64,000 nt of DNA from Formosa sp. Hel3_A1_48 (GTDB taxonomy: Bacteria; Bacteroidota; Bacteroidia; Flavobacteriales; Flavobacteriaceae): contig NZ_CP017259.1 in assembly GCF_001735715.1 (NCBI RefSeq), positions 1,952,455-2,016,454 on the forward strand, given 5' to 3'. Under the pieces are notes generated by a model. It saw only the letters and a list, made by a program, of their open reading frames with translations. It had not been told where the DNA came from and did not search any database. This document shows, piece by piece, positions 17,856-26,944 of this stretch; position 1 is the stretch's first letter, and every line of letters starts with the position of its first letter. The translations under genes and the position numbers were made by a program.

Positions 17856-19130
17856 TTAGAGAGCAGCTAAAAGTTTTGATTTGACTTCTCCAAAACCAAT
17901 TCTTAAACTTTCATTTTTGCAATATCCTCGTAGAATTACAGTATCGTTATCATTGATAAATTTTCGTTCTGTCCCATCATTAAGTTGAACGGGTTGCTCT
18001 CCTTTCCATGATAATTCTAACATGGAACCATAAGAGTCAGGAGTTGGACCAGAAATTGTACCGCTACCCATCATATCTCCAGAACGTACCGGACAACCAT
18101 TCACTGTATGGTGCGTAAGCTGCTGTGCCATATTCCAATACATATATTTAAAATTTGATTTTGACACCACAGTTTCATTTGCTCCTTCCGGCTTGATGAT
18201 GGCTTCAAGGTGAATATCAAAACTTTTTTTTCCCTCGTATTGTAAGTATTCTAATGGCTTTGGCTCTTGTTTTGGTGAATATACTCTAAACGGTTCAAGG
18301 GCATCTAAAGTTACAATCCAAGGGGAGATCGAAGAGGCAAAATTTTTACCTAAAAAAGGACCTAAAGGCACGTATTCCCAGCGTTGAATATCCCGAGCAC
18401 TCCAATCGTTGAATAAGACCAGTCCGAAGATGTAATCTTCAGCTTCATTGATAGATATGGCTTCACCAAGATCGTTAGCGTCAGTTGTAATAAAAGCCAT
18501 CTCCAGTTCAAAATCTATAGCTTTACTTGGGCCAAATACAGGACTCTCATTGCCTGGGGGAAGGGTTTGCCCCTTGGGCCTACGAACAGGGATGTCTGAA
18601 GGTATTATAGACGAACTTCTACCGTGGTATCCCACTGGTAAATGTAACCAATTTGGCATTAAGGCATTGTCTTTACCTCGAAACATGGTTCCAACATTGG
18701 TCGCATGCTCGCGGCTGGCATAAAAATCTGTATAGTCACCAACTAAAACCGGAAGTTGCATTTCGATTTCGTCCAGGCTGTAAAGTACAGTGTCTTTGTG
18801 TTTCGTTTGTGTCTTTAGGACCGTATTGTTGTTGTCGAAAATTTCTGCAACTTTATTCCGAACTGCACGCCATGTTTTACGACCATCAGCAATAAAATCA
18901 TTAAGTGTATCTTGTAAAAAGATATCATCCGTTAGTGCAATATCATCAAAATAACCCAGCTGATGTAGAGCTGCTAGATCAATGGCTGTGTCGCCAATAC
19001 GGGTTCCAATAGTAATAACGTCATCGGGGGTTAAAAACACGCCAAAAGGAATGTTCTGAATCGGGAAATCTGAGTCTGAGTCTACATGAAGCCAAGAAGT
19101 TCGGTTGGGATCATTTGCAAAAATTACCAT
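17856..19130 (-). CDS. fahA: Fumarylacetoacetase
   Basis: The enzyme hydrolyses fumarylacetoacetate to fumarate and acetoacetate, the last step of tyrosine catabolism. The product has 424 residues. The residues known in mouse FAH align with a constant offset of 9: metal ligands D135, E208, E210 and D242, and catalytic H142 in DFYASREH. An N-terminal SH3-like domain precedes the catalytic domain. The other tyrosine degradation genes are not in this window. It is divergent from glyA and has its own -7 box. Confidence 0.95.
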   Translation of the reverse strand: MVIFANDPNRTSWLHVDSDSDFPIQNIPFGVFLTPDDVITIGTRIGDTAIDLAALHQLGYFDDIALTDDIFLQDTLNDFIADGRKTWRAVRNKVAEIFDNNNTVLKTQTKHKDTVLYSLDEIEMQLPVLVGDYTDFYASREHATNVGTMFRGKDNALMPNWLHLPVGYHGRSSSIIPSDIPVRRPKGQTLPPGNESPVFGPSKAIDFELEMAFITTDANDLGEAISINEAEDYIFGLVLFNDWSARDIQRWEYVPLGPFLGKNFASSISPWIVTLDALEPFRVYSPKQEPKPLEYLQYEGKKSFDIHLEAIIKPEGANETVVSKSNFKYMYWNMAQQLTHHTVNGCPVRSGDMMGSGTISGPTPDSYGSMLELSWKGEQPVQLNDGTERKFINDNDTVILRGYCKNESLRIGFGEVKSKLLAAL

Positions 19131-19170
19131 AGCACAAAATGTTAATTAAATTTTTAATAAAAAACTACAT

Positions 19171-19178
19171 CAAATATA
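19171..19178 (-). promoter_or_regulatory. -7 box of the fahA promoter
   Basis: On the minus strand TATATTTG matches TAnnTTTG exactly, 40 bases before the fahA ATG. It lies 32 bases from the opposing glyA -7 box, so the two promoters are likely to share upstream DNA. Confidence 0.5.
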
Positions 19179-19210
19179 TGTTTTTTAATGTATATAATTA
19201 ATGTTATCAT

Positions 19211-19218
19211 TATTTTTG
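19211..19218 (+). promoter_or_regulatory. -7 box of the glyA promoter
   Basis: TATTTTTG matches TAnnTTTG exactly. The predicted transcript start near 19225 leaves about 20 bases to the ATG at 19246, which supports that start over the upstream in-frame ATG at 19201. Confidence 0.55.
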
Positions 19219-19245
19219 CACTTTATAAATCTTATACCACAACAT

Positions 19246-20517
19246 ATGCAACGCGACGAACAAATTTTTGAACTTATTGAGGCTGAAAAAAACCGTCAGC
19301 TTAATGGCATTGAACTTATTGCTTCTGAGAACTTTACAAGTGATCAAGTGATGGAGGCCACGGGCTCTGTATTGACCAATAAATACGCGGAAGGTTACCC
19401 TGGAAAACGGTATTATGGTGGTTGTGAAGTTGTGGATGAAGTGGAGCAAATTGCGATCGATCGTGCCAAAACACTTTTTGGTGCCGTATGGGCCAATGTT
19501 CAGCCGCATTCTGGAAGTCAAGCCAACACAGCTGTTTTTCATGCATGTCTAAATCTAGGTGACAAAATTTTAGGGTTCGATTTATCACATGGTGGACACC
19601 TTACTCATGGTTCACCAGTGAATTTTTCTGGACGTCTTTACGACCCTGTCTTTTATGGCGTAGAAAAAGAAACCGGGATGCTGAATTATGATAAAATTCA
19701 AGAGATTGCAAGTACAGAACAACCCAAAATGATTATCGCTGGTGCTTCAGCCTATTCTAGAGATATCGACTACAAACGCTTTCGTGAAATTGCTGATAGT
19801 GTTGGTGCTATTTTATTGGGCGATATTTCTCATCCTTCTGGGTTGATCGCAAAAGGTGTGCTAAACGACCCATTACCACATTGTCATATAGTCACTACAA
19901 CAACACACAAAACCCTTCGTGGTCCAAGAGGAGGTCTTATCATGATGGGTAAAGATTTTGAAAATCCTTTTGGATTGAAGTTCAAGTCTGGGAAACTCAA
20001 AATGATGTCTTCGCTGCTAGACTCTGCCATTTTTCCTGGAAACCAAGGCGGACCACTGGAACATGTTATTGCTGGAAAGGCAATTGCATTTGGTGAAGCC
20101 CTAACAGATGAATTCATGCATTACATTCTTCAAGTAAAAAAGAATGCAGATGCTATGGCTAAGGCTTTTGTAAAACGAGGTTATGACCTGATTTCTGGAG
20201 GTACGGACAACCACATGATGTTGATTGACCTGCGCAATAAAAACATCACAGGAAAAGACGCTGAACAAGCGCTAGTGAAAGCGGACATCACTGCAAATAA
20301 AAACATGGTGCCTTTTGATACACAAAGTCCTTTTGTAACTTCAGGTATACGCGTAGGAACTCCTGCTGTTACCACCCGAGGCCTAGTTGAATCGGATATG
20401 GAAGCTGTTGTGGCGTTGATTGATGAAGTTATTGCGAATCACGAAGATGAAACTGTGTTGAATTCTGTAGCTGAGCGTGTACATGCTATGATGAGCCACA
20501 GACCGTTATTTGCATGA
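19246..20517 (+). CDS. glyA: Serine hydroxymethyltransferase
   Basis: GlyA interconverts serine and glycine with tetrahydrofolate, the main source of one-carbon units. The product has 423 residues from the ATG at 19246 ([15 protein letters not shown]), where homologues begin. The 15 residues upstream in frame would precede the promoter box. The PLP lysine is K222 in [23 protein letters not shown] near the start and GNQGGPL-type [10 protein letters not shown] later are also conserved. It ends at a bidirectional-looking terminator. Confidence 0.96.
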   Translation: MQRDEQIFELIEAEKNRQLNGIELIASENFTSDQVMEATGSVLTNKYAEGYPGKRYYGGCEVVDEVEQIAIDRAKTLFGAVWANVQPHSGSQANTAVFHACLNLGDKILGFDLSHGGHLTHGSPVNFSGRLYDPVFYGVEKETGMLNYDKIQEIASTEQPKMIIAGASAYSRDIDYKRFREIADSVGAILLGDISHPSGLIAKGVLNDPLPHCHIVTTTTHKTLRGPRGGLIMMGKDFENPFGLKFKSGKLKMMSSLLDSAIFPGNQGGPLEHVIAGKAIAFGEALTDEFMHYILQVKKNADAMAKAFVKRGYDLISGGTDNHMMLIDLRNKNITGKDAEQALVKADITANKNMVPFDTQSPFVTSGIRVGTPAVTTRGLVESDMEAVVALIDEVIANHEDETVLNSVAERVHAMMSHRPLFA

Positions 20518-20535
20518 GAGCATAGCTAAAATAAT

Positions 20536-20564
20536 AAAAAAGCCAGACAATAGCTGCTTTTTTT
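20536..20564. terminator. Bidirectional terminator between glyA and the beta-helix lipoprotein gene
   Basis: The stem aaaaaagc(c)ag / ctgctttttt, with a one-base bulge and a 7-base loop (acaatag), has an A run on one side and a T run on the other, so it can act on both strands. It sits exactly between the two convergent stop codons. Confidence 0.7.
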
Positions 20565-22137
20565 AATTCTCTAAATCAACGGCATTGTAAGCACCTATAT
20601 CTGAAGGGGAAGGTCGAGAAATTTGTCTAATATCACTTCCTAGACTTCCCGCATTAGTTCCTTGACCTGCAGCAGGGGAGGTCAAAGGAATTTGTAATTT
20701 GTTTTGTTGAGGGTCAAGAAATTCAGGATCTAAGTTGAACAGCATATTTTCATAAAAATCAGTATCGTTAAAGTTATAATACGGTCCAGTGAAATTGTTG
20801 TTCGGATCGTTAAATAGCAGTAAGCAATTTTTGAATTTAAAATTAAAATCAGCTTCTGGAATTTGATCCAACAGCAATTCTGGATTATCATTTCCATAAA
20901 TAATGCAATTGGTAAAGTTTGCAGAATTTAGATTGTTAGGTATAATATTCTGATCTGAATCCGTTATAAAATTGTTTAGGAGTAGTGCAGGAAATTGCCT
21001 GAAGCTGTTACTCCAGTAGTTGGCGATAGTAGAGTGAGTGACATTGTAATTACCTCCATAGGTTGCTGCAAAGGAAGATTGCCCACTTTTATTAATGACC
21101 AAGTTTTCAGCTGTAATTGCTGTGGCTCGCCCTAAAACGCCAAAATTACTTGAATTGTATATTTGTGAATTATTGATTTGAAGTTTAGATGAATCGTCTT
21201 GGTTACCGTCAACGAGAATACCAACGGTGCTGTTTTTGATAGTCGTGTAGTCAAATTTATTGTCTGTACTGCCACTAAATAACCATATGGTTTGCCACTG
21301 CCCAGGGACTTCTGAAAAACCAGGTTCTAGCCGGTCACCTTCAAAAATAATTTCATTTTCCAAAAGTTCATCATCAGTACTCAACAGGCCATTGGCGTGT
21401 AAAGATGCATTGTTAGTAACCAAAAGACCGGAATTCGCATGAAAATGCACACGAGCTCCAGCTGAAATGTTAAGTGTTTTGCCTTCATCTACGGCTGCAT
21501 AACCATAAATAACATAGGGCTTTTCGTTAGTAAAATTCAACTCATCATCTTCCAAAAATCGTCCTTGGATATTGGTTTCATCCGAAACTCCATCACCATC
21601 CACATCAAAACTGAGCGTTTCTATTACAGTTGAGCCATCAGGGTTGGTAAATTGCTGTGGGTATATAAAAACGGCATCTTTAACTAGTGTAACCAACTCT
21701 ACGGTTTGCTTGTTGTTGAGTCCAAATTCAATAGCATCTGTATATAAAAATTGAGTGTCATCAGAAACCAATGATTGTATGTCGATTGTGGTTTCAATAA
21801 ATATATACATGCTGTCTTTAGCTAATAATTCGACATCCGTAAATTCTTTTCCTGTGAGCGGAGTATCCCCAGTCATTCCATCTACATTTAGGCGATAATT
21901 GGAATTTTGTCCTTCTTGAAGCTTAATTTTCGGAATGGAAATATCATTGTTAGAAGTGTTGTACACTTTTAGGGTGTAAGTGCTCGAGCCAATATTAGTA
22001 AATACAGTGTCTAAATAGACCGTATCTTTTGAGAATCTTAAGGCTCCCTCAGTGGGGGTGAAATCAAAATCTTTCCGACATGAACTCCATAAGAGTAAGA
22101 AACAAAAAGAGGCTAAAAAATAAAAATAACGCTTCAT
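20563..22137 (-). CDS. Exported lipoprotein with right-handed beta-helix repeats
   Basis: The 524-residue product starts at the ATG at 22137. The signal peptide KRYFYFLASFCFLLLWSSC ends in a lipobox with the lipidated Cys at residue 20. After an N-terminal beta-rich part, a region of short repeated turns (about residues 200-450) has the N-rich, hydrophobic ladder pattern of a parallel beta-helix, with segments such as NASLHANGLLSTDDELLE and INNSQIYNSSNFGVLG. No catalytic residues can be named; it may bind or process a polysaccharide at the cell surface. The last residues mention no sorting domain. The thioesterase gene lies 52 bases upstream on the same strand. Confidence 0.85.
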   Translation of the reverse strand: MKRYFYFLASFCFLLLWSSCRKDFDFTPTEGALRFSKDTVYLDTVFTNIGSSTYTLKVYNTSNNDISIPKIKLQEGQNSNYRLNVDGMTGDTPLTGKEFTDVELLAKDSMYIFIETTIDIQSLVSDDTQFLYTDAIEFGLNNKQTVELVTLVKDAVFIYPQQFTNPDGSTVIETLSFDVDGDGVSDETNIQGRFLEDDELNFTNEKPYVIYGYAAVDEGKTLNISAGARVHFHANSGLLVTNNASLHANGLLSTDDELLENEIIFEGDRLEPGFSEVPGQWQTIWLFSGSTDNKFDYTTIKNSTVGILVDGNQDDSSKLQINNSQIYNSSNFGVLGRATAITAENLVINKSGQSSFAATYGGNYNVTHSTIANYWSNSFRQFPALLLNNFITDSDQNIIPNNLNSANFTNCIIYGNDNPELLLDQIPEADFNFKFKNCLLLFNDPNNNFTGPYYNFNDTDFYENMLFNLDPEFLDPQQNKLQIPLTSPAAGQGTNAGSLGSDIRQISRPSPSDIGAYNAVDLEN

Positions 22138-22189
22138 AAAAGTTGAACTGTTTTTGTAAAAATATAACTTTTCATGCAAATGTGAATAA

Positions 22190-22579
22190 TTAATCAAAAA
22201 TGGTTAAGATATCATTTGGGATGCGTTTTGGGCGTTGTGTTTGGGGGTCAGTCATGCACCACTTTGTTTTGCTATTGACTAAAAGTTTTTGTGTATCAGC
22301 ATTATAGATTTCTACGATGCGAATGCTTGTTACTCCAGCACATTCAGAAACATAAGTTTTAACACGTAAGGAATCGCCAACAAAAGCAGAAGCTTTGTAA
22401 TCTATTTCATGCCGCAAAACAACCCAAACATTGGCTTGACGTTGTTCCTGGGTCGTAAGAGAAGTCCAGTGAGCACGAGCTATAGCCTGTATCCATTCTA
22501 GATAACGGATATTGTTTACGTGATTCAAATGATCGATATCTTGGGATTCTACAACACGCGATTGTTCATAAACTTGCAT
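22190..22579 (-). CDS. Acyl-CoA thioesterase, 4HBT hotdog family
   Basis: The 129-residue single-hotdog protein has the motif DHLNHVNNIRYLEWIQ near residues 18-33, which carries the HxNN-type core of 4-hydroxybenzoyl-CoA thioesterase-like enzymes. The expected reaction is hydrolysis of an acyl-CoA, with substrate unknown. Its ATG overlaps the stop of the upstream cyclotransferase gene by one base, so they are probably co-translated. Confidence 0.87.
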   Translation of the reverse strand: MQVYEQSRVVESQDIDHLNHVNNIRYLEWIQAIARAHWTSLTTQEQRQANVWVVLRHEIDYKASAFVGDSLRVKTYVSECAGVTSIRIVEIYNADTQKLLVNSKTKWCMTDPQTQRPKRIPNDILTIFD

Positions 22580-23616
22580 TAGTCTTGAGCTATTATACGC
22601 ACCTCAAAGAGTTTATCCCAACGTTTTCCCGTAAGGAACAAGGTTTGTGTTTTGGGGTTATAGGCCATACCGTTCAATACGTCCAAGCCTGGGTGATTGG
22701 TGACTTTGTTTTTTAAATCTTTAAAATCGATAACGGCTTCAATAGCTCCATTTTTAGGATTGATAACCGCTACGCCATTTTTTTGGTATCGGTTGGCGTA
22801 AATCTTTCCGTCAACCCACTCGAGTTCGTTTAAATTGGTTAACTTTCCTTTATTGGTATATGCTTGAACAAAACGCTCTTCTTCTAATGTATTTGAATTT
22901 AAAATCCAGATGTTTTCTGATCCATCGGTTTTATACAGTTGTTGACCATCATTACACAAGCCCCATCCTTCTTTGCTTTGCCCATAATTGAAACTTCCAA
23001 TTGCTTCAAAATTATCAACATCATAAATCAGTCCGCGTCCTTCACGCCAAGTCAACTGGTATATTTTATCATTCAAAACTGTCAACCCTTCTCCAAAATA
23101 AGTAGGGGCTAAGTTGATGTTCCTTATCACTTTACCATTTTTGTAGTCTAAAGCTCTAAGTTTTGACTCGCCATATTGCCCCGTACTCTCGTACAGAATC
23201 CCATTGTAAAACTCTAATCCTTGTGTGTATGAATTAATATCGTGTGCGTAGGTGTTTACCAATTCGTAAGTATAGAGTTTTGGTTTTTTGTTATTGACAA
23301 CAATAAGTTTTTGTAAAACTACTTCTTTGTCATCATCATAATACACCAAAGCTTTAATCATTTTTTCTCCAAGGGCAACATCTTTTAAATCTTCCAAATT
23401 GGAGATGGGTGTGTTATTCATCATGAACTGCACAGAATCAACTTTAATCGCATTGAGGTTTTTTAAGCTCAATTTAAGTACTTCAGCATTGCTAATAATG
23501 TTCTTTTTTGCATTGGTTTGAATCACGAAATTTGATTTAACAGCTTTGGACGTATTTCCGCATCCAAAAGCAATTATTCCAATAGTTATGATTCTCAATA
23601 CTTTAGAAAAATTCAT
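22579..23616 (-). CDS. Glutaminyl-peptide cyclotransferase, beta-propeller type, lipoprotein
   Basis: The 345-residue protein carries a lipoprotein signal ending IIAFGC (Cys 19). Its C-terminal two thirds match the plant/bacterial five-bladed beta-propeller glutaminyl cyclase (Glu_cyclase_2), with blocks such as FYNGILYESTGQYGESKLR and WVDGKIYANRYQKNGVAVI. The enzyme forms N-terminal pyroglutamate on exported proteins. An extra N-terminal domain of about 90 residues precedes the propeller. It is the first gene of a pair with the thioesterase. Confidence 0.88.
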   Translation of the reverse strand: MNFSKVLRIITIGIIAFGCGNTSKAVKSNFVIQTNAKKNIISNAEVLKLSLKNLNAIKVDSVQFMMNNTPISNLEDLKDVALGEKMIKALVYYDDDKEVVLQKLIVVNNKKPKLYTYELVNTYAHDINSYTQGLEFYNGILYESTGQYGESKLRALDYKNGKVIRNINLAPTYFGEGLTVLNDKIYQLTWREGRGLIYDVDNFEAIGSFNYGQSKEGWGLCNDGQQLYKTDGSENIWILNSNTLEEERFVQAYTNKGKLTNLNELEWVDGKIYANRYQKNGVAVINPKNGAIEAVIDFKDLKNKVTNHPGLDVLNGMAYNPKTQTLFLTGKRWDKLFEVRIIAQD

Positions 23617-23691
23617 GGACCTGTTTATTTTCTGGCAATTTATTTATTTATCTTCACTAAAAAAAATGATTAAAAGAATATTAAAACATTG

Positions 23692-23699
23692 TATCTTTG
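23692..23699 (+). promoter_or_regulatory. -7 box of the SRP RNA promoter
   Basis: TATCTTTG is an exact TAnnTTTG match. It ends 2 bases before the outermost helix of the SRP RNA, so the transcript probably begins at about 23702-23706. Confidence 0.55.
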
Positions 23700-23701
23700 C
23701 C

Positions 23702-23801
23702 AAAGGCAAGTCCTACACAACCAGCTCCTGTTGAATCCTCCAGGGCGGGAACGCAGCAAAGGTATACGGTCGTAGCGGTGTGATGTAGATCGCTTGCCTT
23801 T
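23702..23801 (+). ncRNA. ffs: Signal recognition particle RNA, small bacterial type (4.5S)
   Basis: The RNA partner of Ffh in co-translational membrane targeting. The diagnostic apical loop region cagggcgggaacgcagcaaa is at 23741-23760. The ends are defined by the outer helix, aaaggcaag at 23702-23710 with cttgccttt at 23793-23801, followed by a T tract that ends transcription. Length is about 100 bases, as expected for the short form without an Alu domain. Confidence 0.95.
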
Positions 23802-23861
23802 TTTTGTGTCTTTAAGTTTCCTAAATCTTTATATCTTTAACCTTCAATTTACGACTGTACT

Positions 23862-24665
23862 ATGTCAAAGACAATACTCATCACAGGGGGTTCTTCAGGG
23901 ATTGGGAAATCTATGGGTGAATTTCTTACCCAAAAAGGGTTTAAGGTTTATGGCACGAGCCGATTTCCCGAAAAATACACCAACTCCATATTTCCTATTC
24001 TAAAATTGGACGTCACCAAGCCTGATTCCATTCGTGCTTGTGTGGAAACATTGTTGAGTAAAACCAAAGCCATTGATGTTTTGATCAACAACGCAGGGGT
24101 AGGAATTACTGGTCCATTAGAAGAAATTCCTATGGCTGAAATGAAAAACAATTTTGAAACAAATTTCTTTGGTCCCATTGGCATGATCAATGCGGTGTTG
24201 CCAAGTATGCGGGCACAAAAATCTGGACTCATCATCAACATCACATCTATTGCTGGATATATGGGACTTCCATTTCGAGGGGTGTACAGTGCAAGTAAAG
24301 GTGCTTTAGAGCTCATTACAGAAGCCTACCGCATGGAATTAAAACCTTTTGGGATAAACATGACCAATATAGCACCAGGCGATTTTTCGACCAATATTGC
24401 CGCTGGACGCTATCATGCGCCATTGAAAGACAATTCTGCTTACCAAAAAACCTATGGCGCTACATTAGAGTTACTCGATGATCATGTAGATGACGGAGAA
24501 GATCCACAAATCCTAGCCAAAGTAGTGTACCGGATAATGCAAACAAAGCATCCTAAAATTCATTATAAAGTTGGTGCGTTTTTACAAAAATTCTCAATTG
24601 TTCTGAAACGTTTATTGCCAGACCATTGGTACGAACGCATTTTGATGTCGTTTTATAAGCTCTAA
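23862..24665 (+). CDS. Short-chain dehydrogenase/reductase
   Basis: The 267-residue classical SDR has the cofactor motif TGGSSGIG at 8-15, NNAG at 76-79, and the catalytic triad S129, Y142 and K146. The C-terminal tail is extended and basic (KRLLPDHWYERILMSF), similar to membrane-associated SDR paralogues. The substrate is unknown. It stands alone, just after the SRP RNA. Confidence 0.85.
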   Translation: MSKTILITGGSSGIGKSMGEFLTQKGFKVYGTSRFPEKYTNSIFPILKLDVTKPDSIRACVETLLSKTKAIDVLINNAGVGITGPLEEIPMAEMKNNFETNFFGPIGMINAVLPSMRAQKSGLIINITSIAGYMGLPFRGVYSASKGALELITEAYRMELKPFGINMTNIAPGDFSTNIAAGRYHAPLKDNSAYQKTYGATLELLDDHVDDGEDPQILAKVVYRIMQTKHPKIHYKVGAFLQKFSIVLKRLLPDHWYERILMSFYKL

Positions 24666-24710
24666 TGTTCAAAACTATTTGCAGTTGTTGATATATTTTT
24701 TACTTTAACA

Positions 24711-24741
24711 TTTGCTTAAGTACACTAAAATTCTATTTTTA
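24711..24741 (+). promoter_or_regulatory. Promoter of fsa
   Basis: TTTG (24711-24714), a 19-base spacer and TATTTTTA (24734-24741) match the Bacteroidetes pattern TTTG-N19-TAnnTTTG except for the last base. The start would fall about 25 bases before the ATG at 24772. Confidence 0.55.
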
Positions 24742-24771
24742 CAACCTAACTAAAAAAACAGCACAAACCTC

Positions 24772-25425
24772 ATGAAATTTTTTATCGACACTGCAAACTT
24801 AGATCAAATTAAAGACGCACAAGACCTTGGAGTTTTGGATGGCGTAACCACCAATCCGTCTTTGATGGCAAAAGAAGGTATTACTGGTGCCGATAATATT
24901 TTGAACCATTACAAAGCCATTTGCGCTATTGTAGATGGTGATGTTTCTGCGGAAGTAATTGCCACCGATTTTGAGGGAATGGTAAGAGAAGGGGAGGCCC
25001 TTGCTGCGCTGAATCCACAGATTGTTGTAAAACTCCCCATGATCAAAGCAGGGGTAAAGGCCTGTAAGTATTTTAGTGATAAAGGCATTAAAACCAACGT
25101 AACTTTGGTCTTCTCTGTTGGACAAGCGATTTTGGCCGCAAAAGCAGGGGCAACCTACGTTTCCCCTTTTATTGGACGTTTGGATGATATCTCTACCGAT
25201 GGTCTTAATCTTATTGCTGAAATACGTCATATTTATGATAACTACGGCTTTACGACCGAAATTTTGGCCGCTTCTGTTCGCCATACCATGCATGTCATTG
25301 ACTGTGCCAAAATAGGCGCCGATGTAATGACAGGACCACTGAGTTCTATTGAAGGACTATTAAAACACCCACTGACCGATATTGGTTTAGCTAAGTTTTT
25401 GGCGGATTATAAAAAAGGGAATTAG
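24772..25425 (+). CDS. fsa: Fructose-6-phosphate aldolase / short transaldolase
   Basis: The 217-residue TIM barrel belongs to the short transaldolase subfamily. The Schiff-base lysine is K87 in VVKLPM, and D6 and N28 (TTNPS) are the conserved partners. Whether it acts as a transaldolase in the pentose phosphate pathway or as a fructose-6-phosphate aldolase cannot be told from sequence. Its own promoter precedes it and a strong hairpin terminator follows. Confidence 0.92.
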   Translation: MKFFIDTANLDQIKDAQDLGVLDGVTTNPSLMAKEGITGADNILNHYKAICAIVDGDVSAEVIATDFEGMVREGEALAALNPQIVVKLPMIKAGVKACKYFSDKGIKTNVTLVFSVGQAILAAKAGATYVSPFIGRLDDISTDGLNLIAEIRHIYDNYGFTTEILAASVRHTMHVIDCAKIGADVMTGPLSSIEGLLKHPLTDIGLAKFLADYKKGN

Positions 25426-25500
25426 GATTCTTGCATGGAACGGTCTTGTATATGAAAAGTAGAGGAGTAAAACACTATCATTTTCAGTTTAACAATATAG

Positions 25501-25549
25501 ATAGCAGAAAAGCACAAACTTTGTAGTTTGCACTTTACTGCTATTTTTT
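25501..25549 (+). terminator. Intrinsic terminator after fsa
   Basis: A 20-base inverted repeat with 17 matching positions (25501-25520 with 25525-25544) encloses the loop ttgt and is followed by a run of T (25544-25549). It would stop transcripts entering from fsa before they run antisense into the accessory genes. Confidence 0.7.
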
Positions 25550-25567
25550 ATATACCGTGTTATGGGC
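25549..25567 (+). repeat. Left inverted repeat bracketing the accessory insert
   Basis: TATATACCGTGTTATGGGC is nearly identical, in opposite orientation, to the sequence at 26896-26913. The repeat includes the stop codon of the 78-residue gene. See the matching right repeat. Confidence 0.6.
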
Positions 25568-25796
25568 TTTTTTTAAATAAACTAACTATTAAATCTATTA
25601 AATCTTTTGCTCCTTTTTTCCTCTGTTTTCTCCAAAAGAAAAATTCTACAACTAATCCAGAAAAAACACCAATTAATAAAAGTTCTATAAAACTTTTCAT
25701 ATCATTTGCAAAAAAATAAACAATGCTTATAATAATAAGTACGATTAAAAATGTTATTGCTTTTGTTATATTCATTACCAAAGTTTTGAAATCCAT
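25560..25796 (-). CDS. Small membrane protein of unknown function in the accessory insert
   Basis: The 78-residue product has two hydrophobic segments (about 11-30 and 36-54), then a basic tail with FFFWRKQRKKGAKDLIDLI. No family was recognised. Its start overlaps the end of the lipoprotein gene by 22 bases, so the two are probably co-translated. A protective or partner role for the upstream lipoprotein is a guess from gene order only. Base composition is very AT-rich. Confidence 0.6.
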   Translation of the reverse strand: MDFKTLVMNITKAITFLIVLIIISIVYFFANDMKSFIELLLIGVFSGLVVEFFFWRKQRKKGAKDLIDLIVSLFKKSP

Positions 25797-26722
25797 TTAC
25801 CTAGTCTACCTATAACTCCAGTTGAAGCAACTACAGCCCCTATAAGTGCACCTTCTCCAGCTCCTTTCCATGAGCCGCTCTTTATTCCTCCTATTGCACC
25901 TCCAACTACTGCTCCAGCTATATCGTTAGCTATAATTGGAGCAATAAGTACTTTTTGACTTCTGCCGTTTACATTTTCTCTGGAAAAGACCTCATTTTCT
26001 TCCCAAAAGTCAAGAGAAGCTCTTCCTATTGCTATAGTTTGAGCTGTTAATCTTCCTGCTTTAGAATTTTCAGTATACTTCATGTTTGACCATCTTTTTT
26101 CCATCATATCTAGTTGATTTCTTAACTCATCAGCTCCAACAATACCTGAAAAATTTTTCTTTATTAACTCGCCTAAAGAAATTAATTCTTTATATTCAAA
26201 ATCATCAATAACTCCATTATTTTTAGCTTCGAATAATAGGTTATTGTAGGCACCTTCGTTTTCAGTTTTTTTTAATTGAACTCTATTACTTGTAGCAGAA
26301 AAATCAAAATAACTTGAGTAAGTAACTAGATCTTTTTCTGTCATTCTTTTTGAAAGAGCTTCTTTGTCTTTAAATAAGTATTGCTCAAATCCTTTAGAGA
26401 TTACAAAATATTTTGAGGCATTAAAAATGTTTGTCGATTGAGAATTATTTTCTTTAAAGTAATCAACATTTTTTGCATAATCTGTATTAAAATCATTTAT
26501 TGAATTTATAGCTTTAGAAAGAGATTTTTCTTCACTTTCTATTTTAAACTTTTTATTAGTATTGTCTAAAAAAGCATTATGGATTTCCCCTAATTCTTTA
26601 AATTGTGAAATCTGTAATAGTTTATCCTCCTTTATACTTTGGTCATCATTATTGCAATTTGTAAACAAAAGTAAACTGATTATGAGTGTAACTAAAATTG
26701 GAATTTGTTTTAAATTTTTCAT
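25775..26722 (-). CDS. Lipoprotein with a glycine-rich hydrophobic C-terminal segment
   Basis: The 315-residue product starts at the ATG at 26722. The signal peptide ends LLLFTNC (lipidated Cys at about 24), followed by an NDD export-type stretch. The middle is helical and charged with no known motif. The C-terminal 45 residues are a glycine-zipper-like membrane segment (GAVVGGAIGG, then GAGEGALIGAVVA) ending WISKLW. Such tails occur in pore-forming peptides and in membrane-inserting proteins, so a toxin-like activity is possible but unproven. The gene and its small partner are AT-rich and lie between inverted repeats. Confidence 0.65.
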   Translation of the reverse strand: MKNLKQIPILVTLIISLLLFTNCNNDDQSIKEDKLLQISQFKELGEIHNAFLDNTNKKFKIESEEKSLSKAINSINDFNTDYAKNVDYFKENNSQSTNIFNASKYFVISKGFEQYLFKDKEALSKRMTEKDLVTYSSYFDFSATSNRVQLKKTENEGAYNNLLFEAKNNGVIDDFEYKELISLGELIKKNFSGIVGADELRNQLDMMEKRWSNMKYTENSKAGRLTAQTIAIGRASLDFWEENEVFSRENVNGRSQKVLIAPIIANDIAGAVVGGAIGGIKSGSWKGAGEGALIGAVVASTGVIGRLGKWISKLW

Positions 26723-26895
26723 TTTATTTTGTTTTAATATTTCACGCATTCAATTTTTTAAAGAGTATTGAACATTTGCAATTTTGCCTTCTTTTTCAAG
26801 AAACTCCGTTTATGAACAATTCAAGATTTTAACTCTTTTACTTTTTTCTTCCAAGCAGAGTTTTTCTCGGATATGATTGAACGTCGGTTTTATTT

Positions 26896-26913
26896 GCCCA
26901 TAACTTGTATATA
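26896..26913 (-). repeat. Right inverted repeat bracketing the accessory insert
   Basis: On the minus strand this reads TATATACAAGTTATGGGC, matching the left repeat at TATATAC and GTTATGGGC with a 2-3 base difference in between. The two copies lie 1.35 kb apart and enclose the lipoprotein and small membrane protein genes. Confidence 0.6.
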
Positions 26914-26944
26914 TCCGCAGTGTTGCGTTTATTTTTTTTATATA

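Noticed and set aside
24799..25293. 164-residue open frame antisense to fsa
   Set aside because: The fsa plus-strand product has all active-site residues and a promoter and terminator; the antisense frame shows no known motif.
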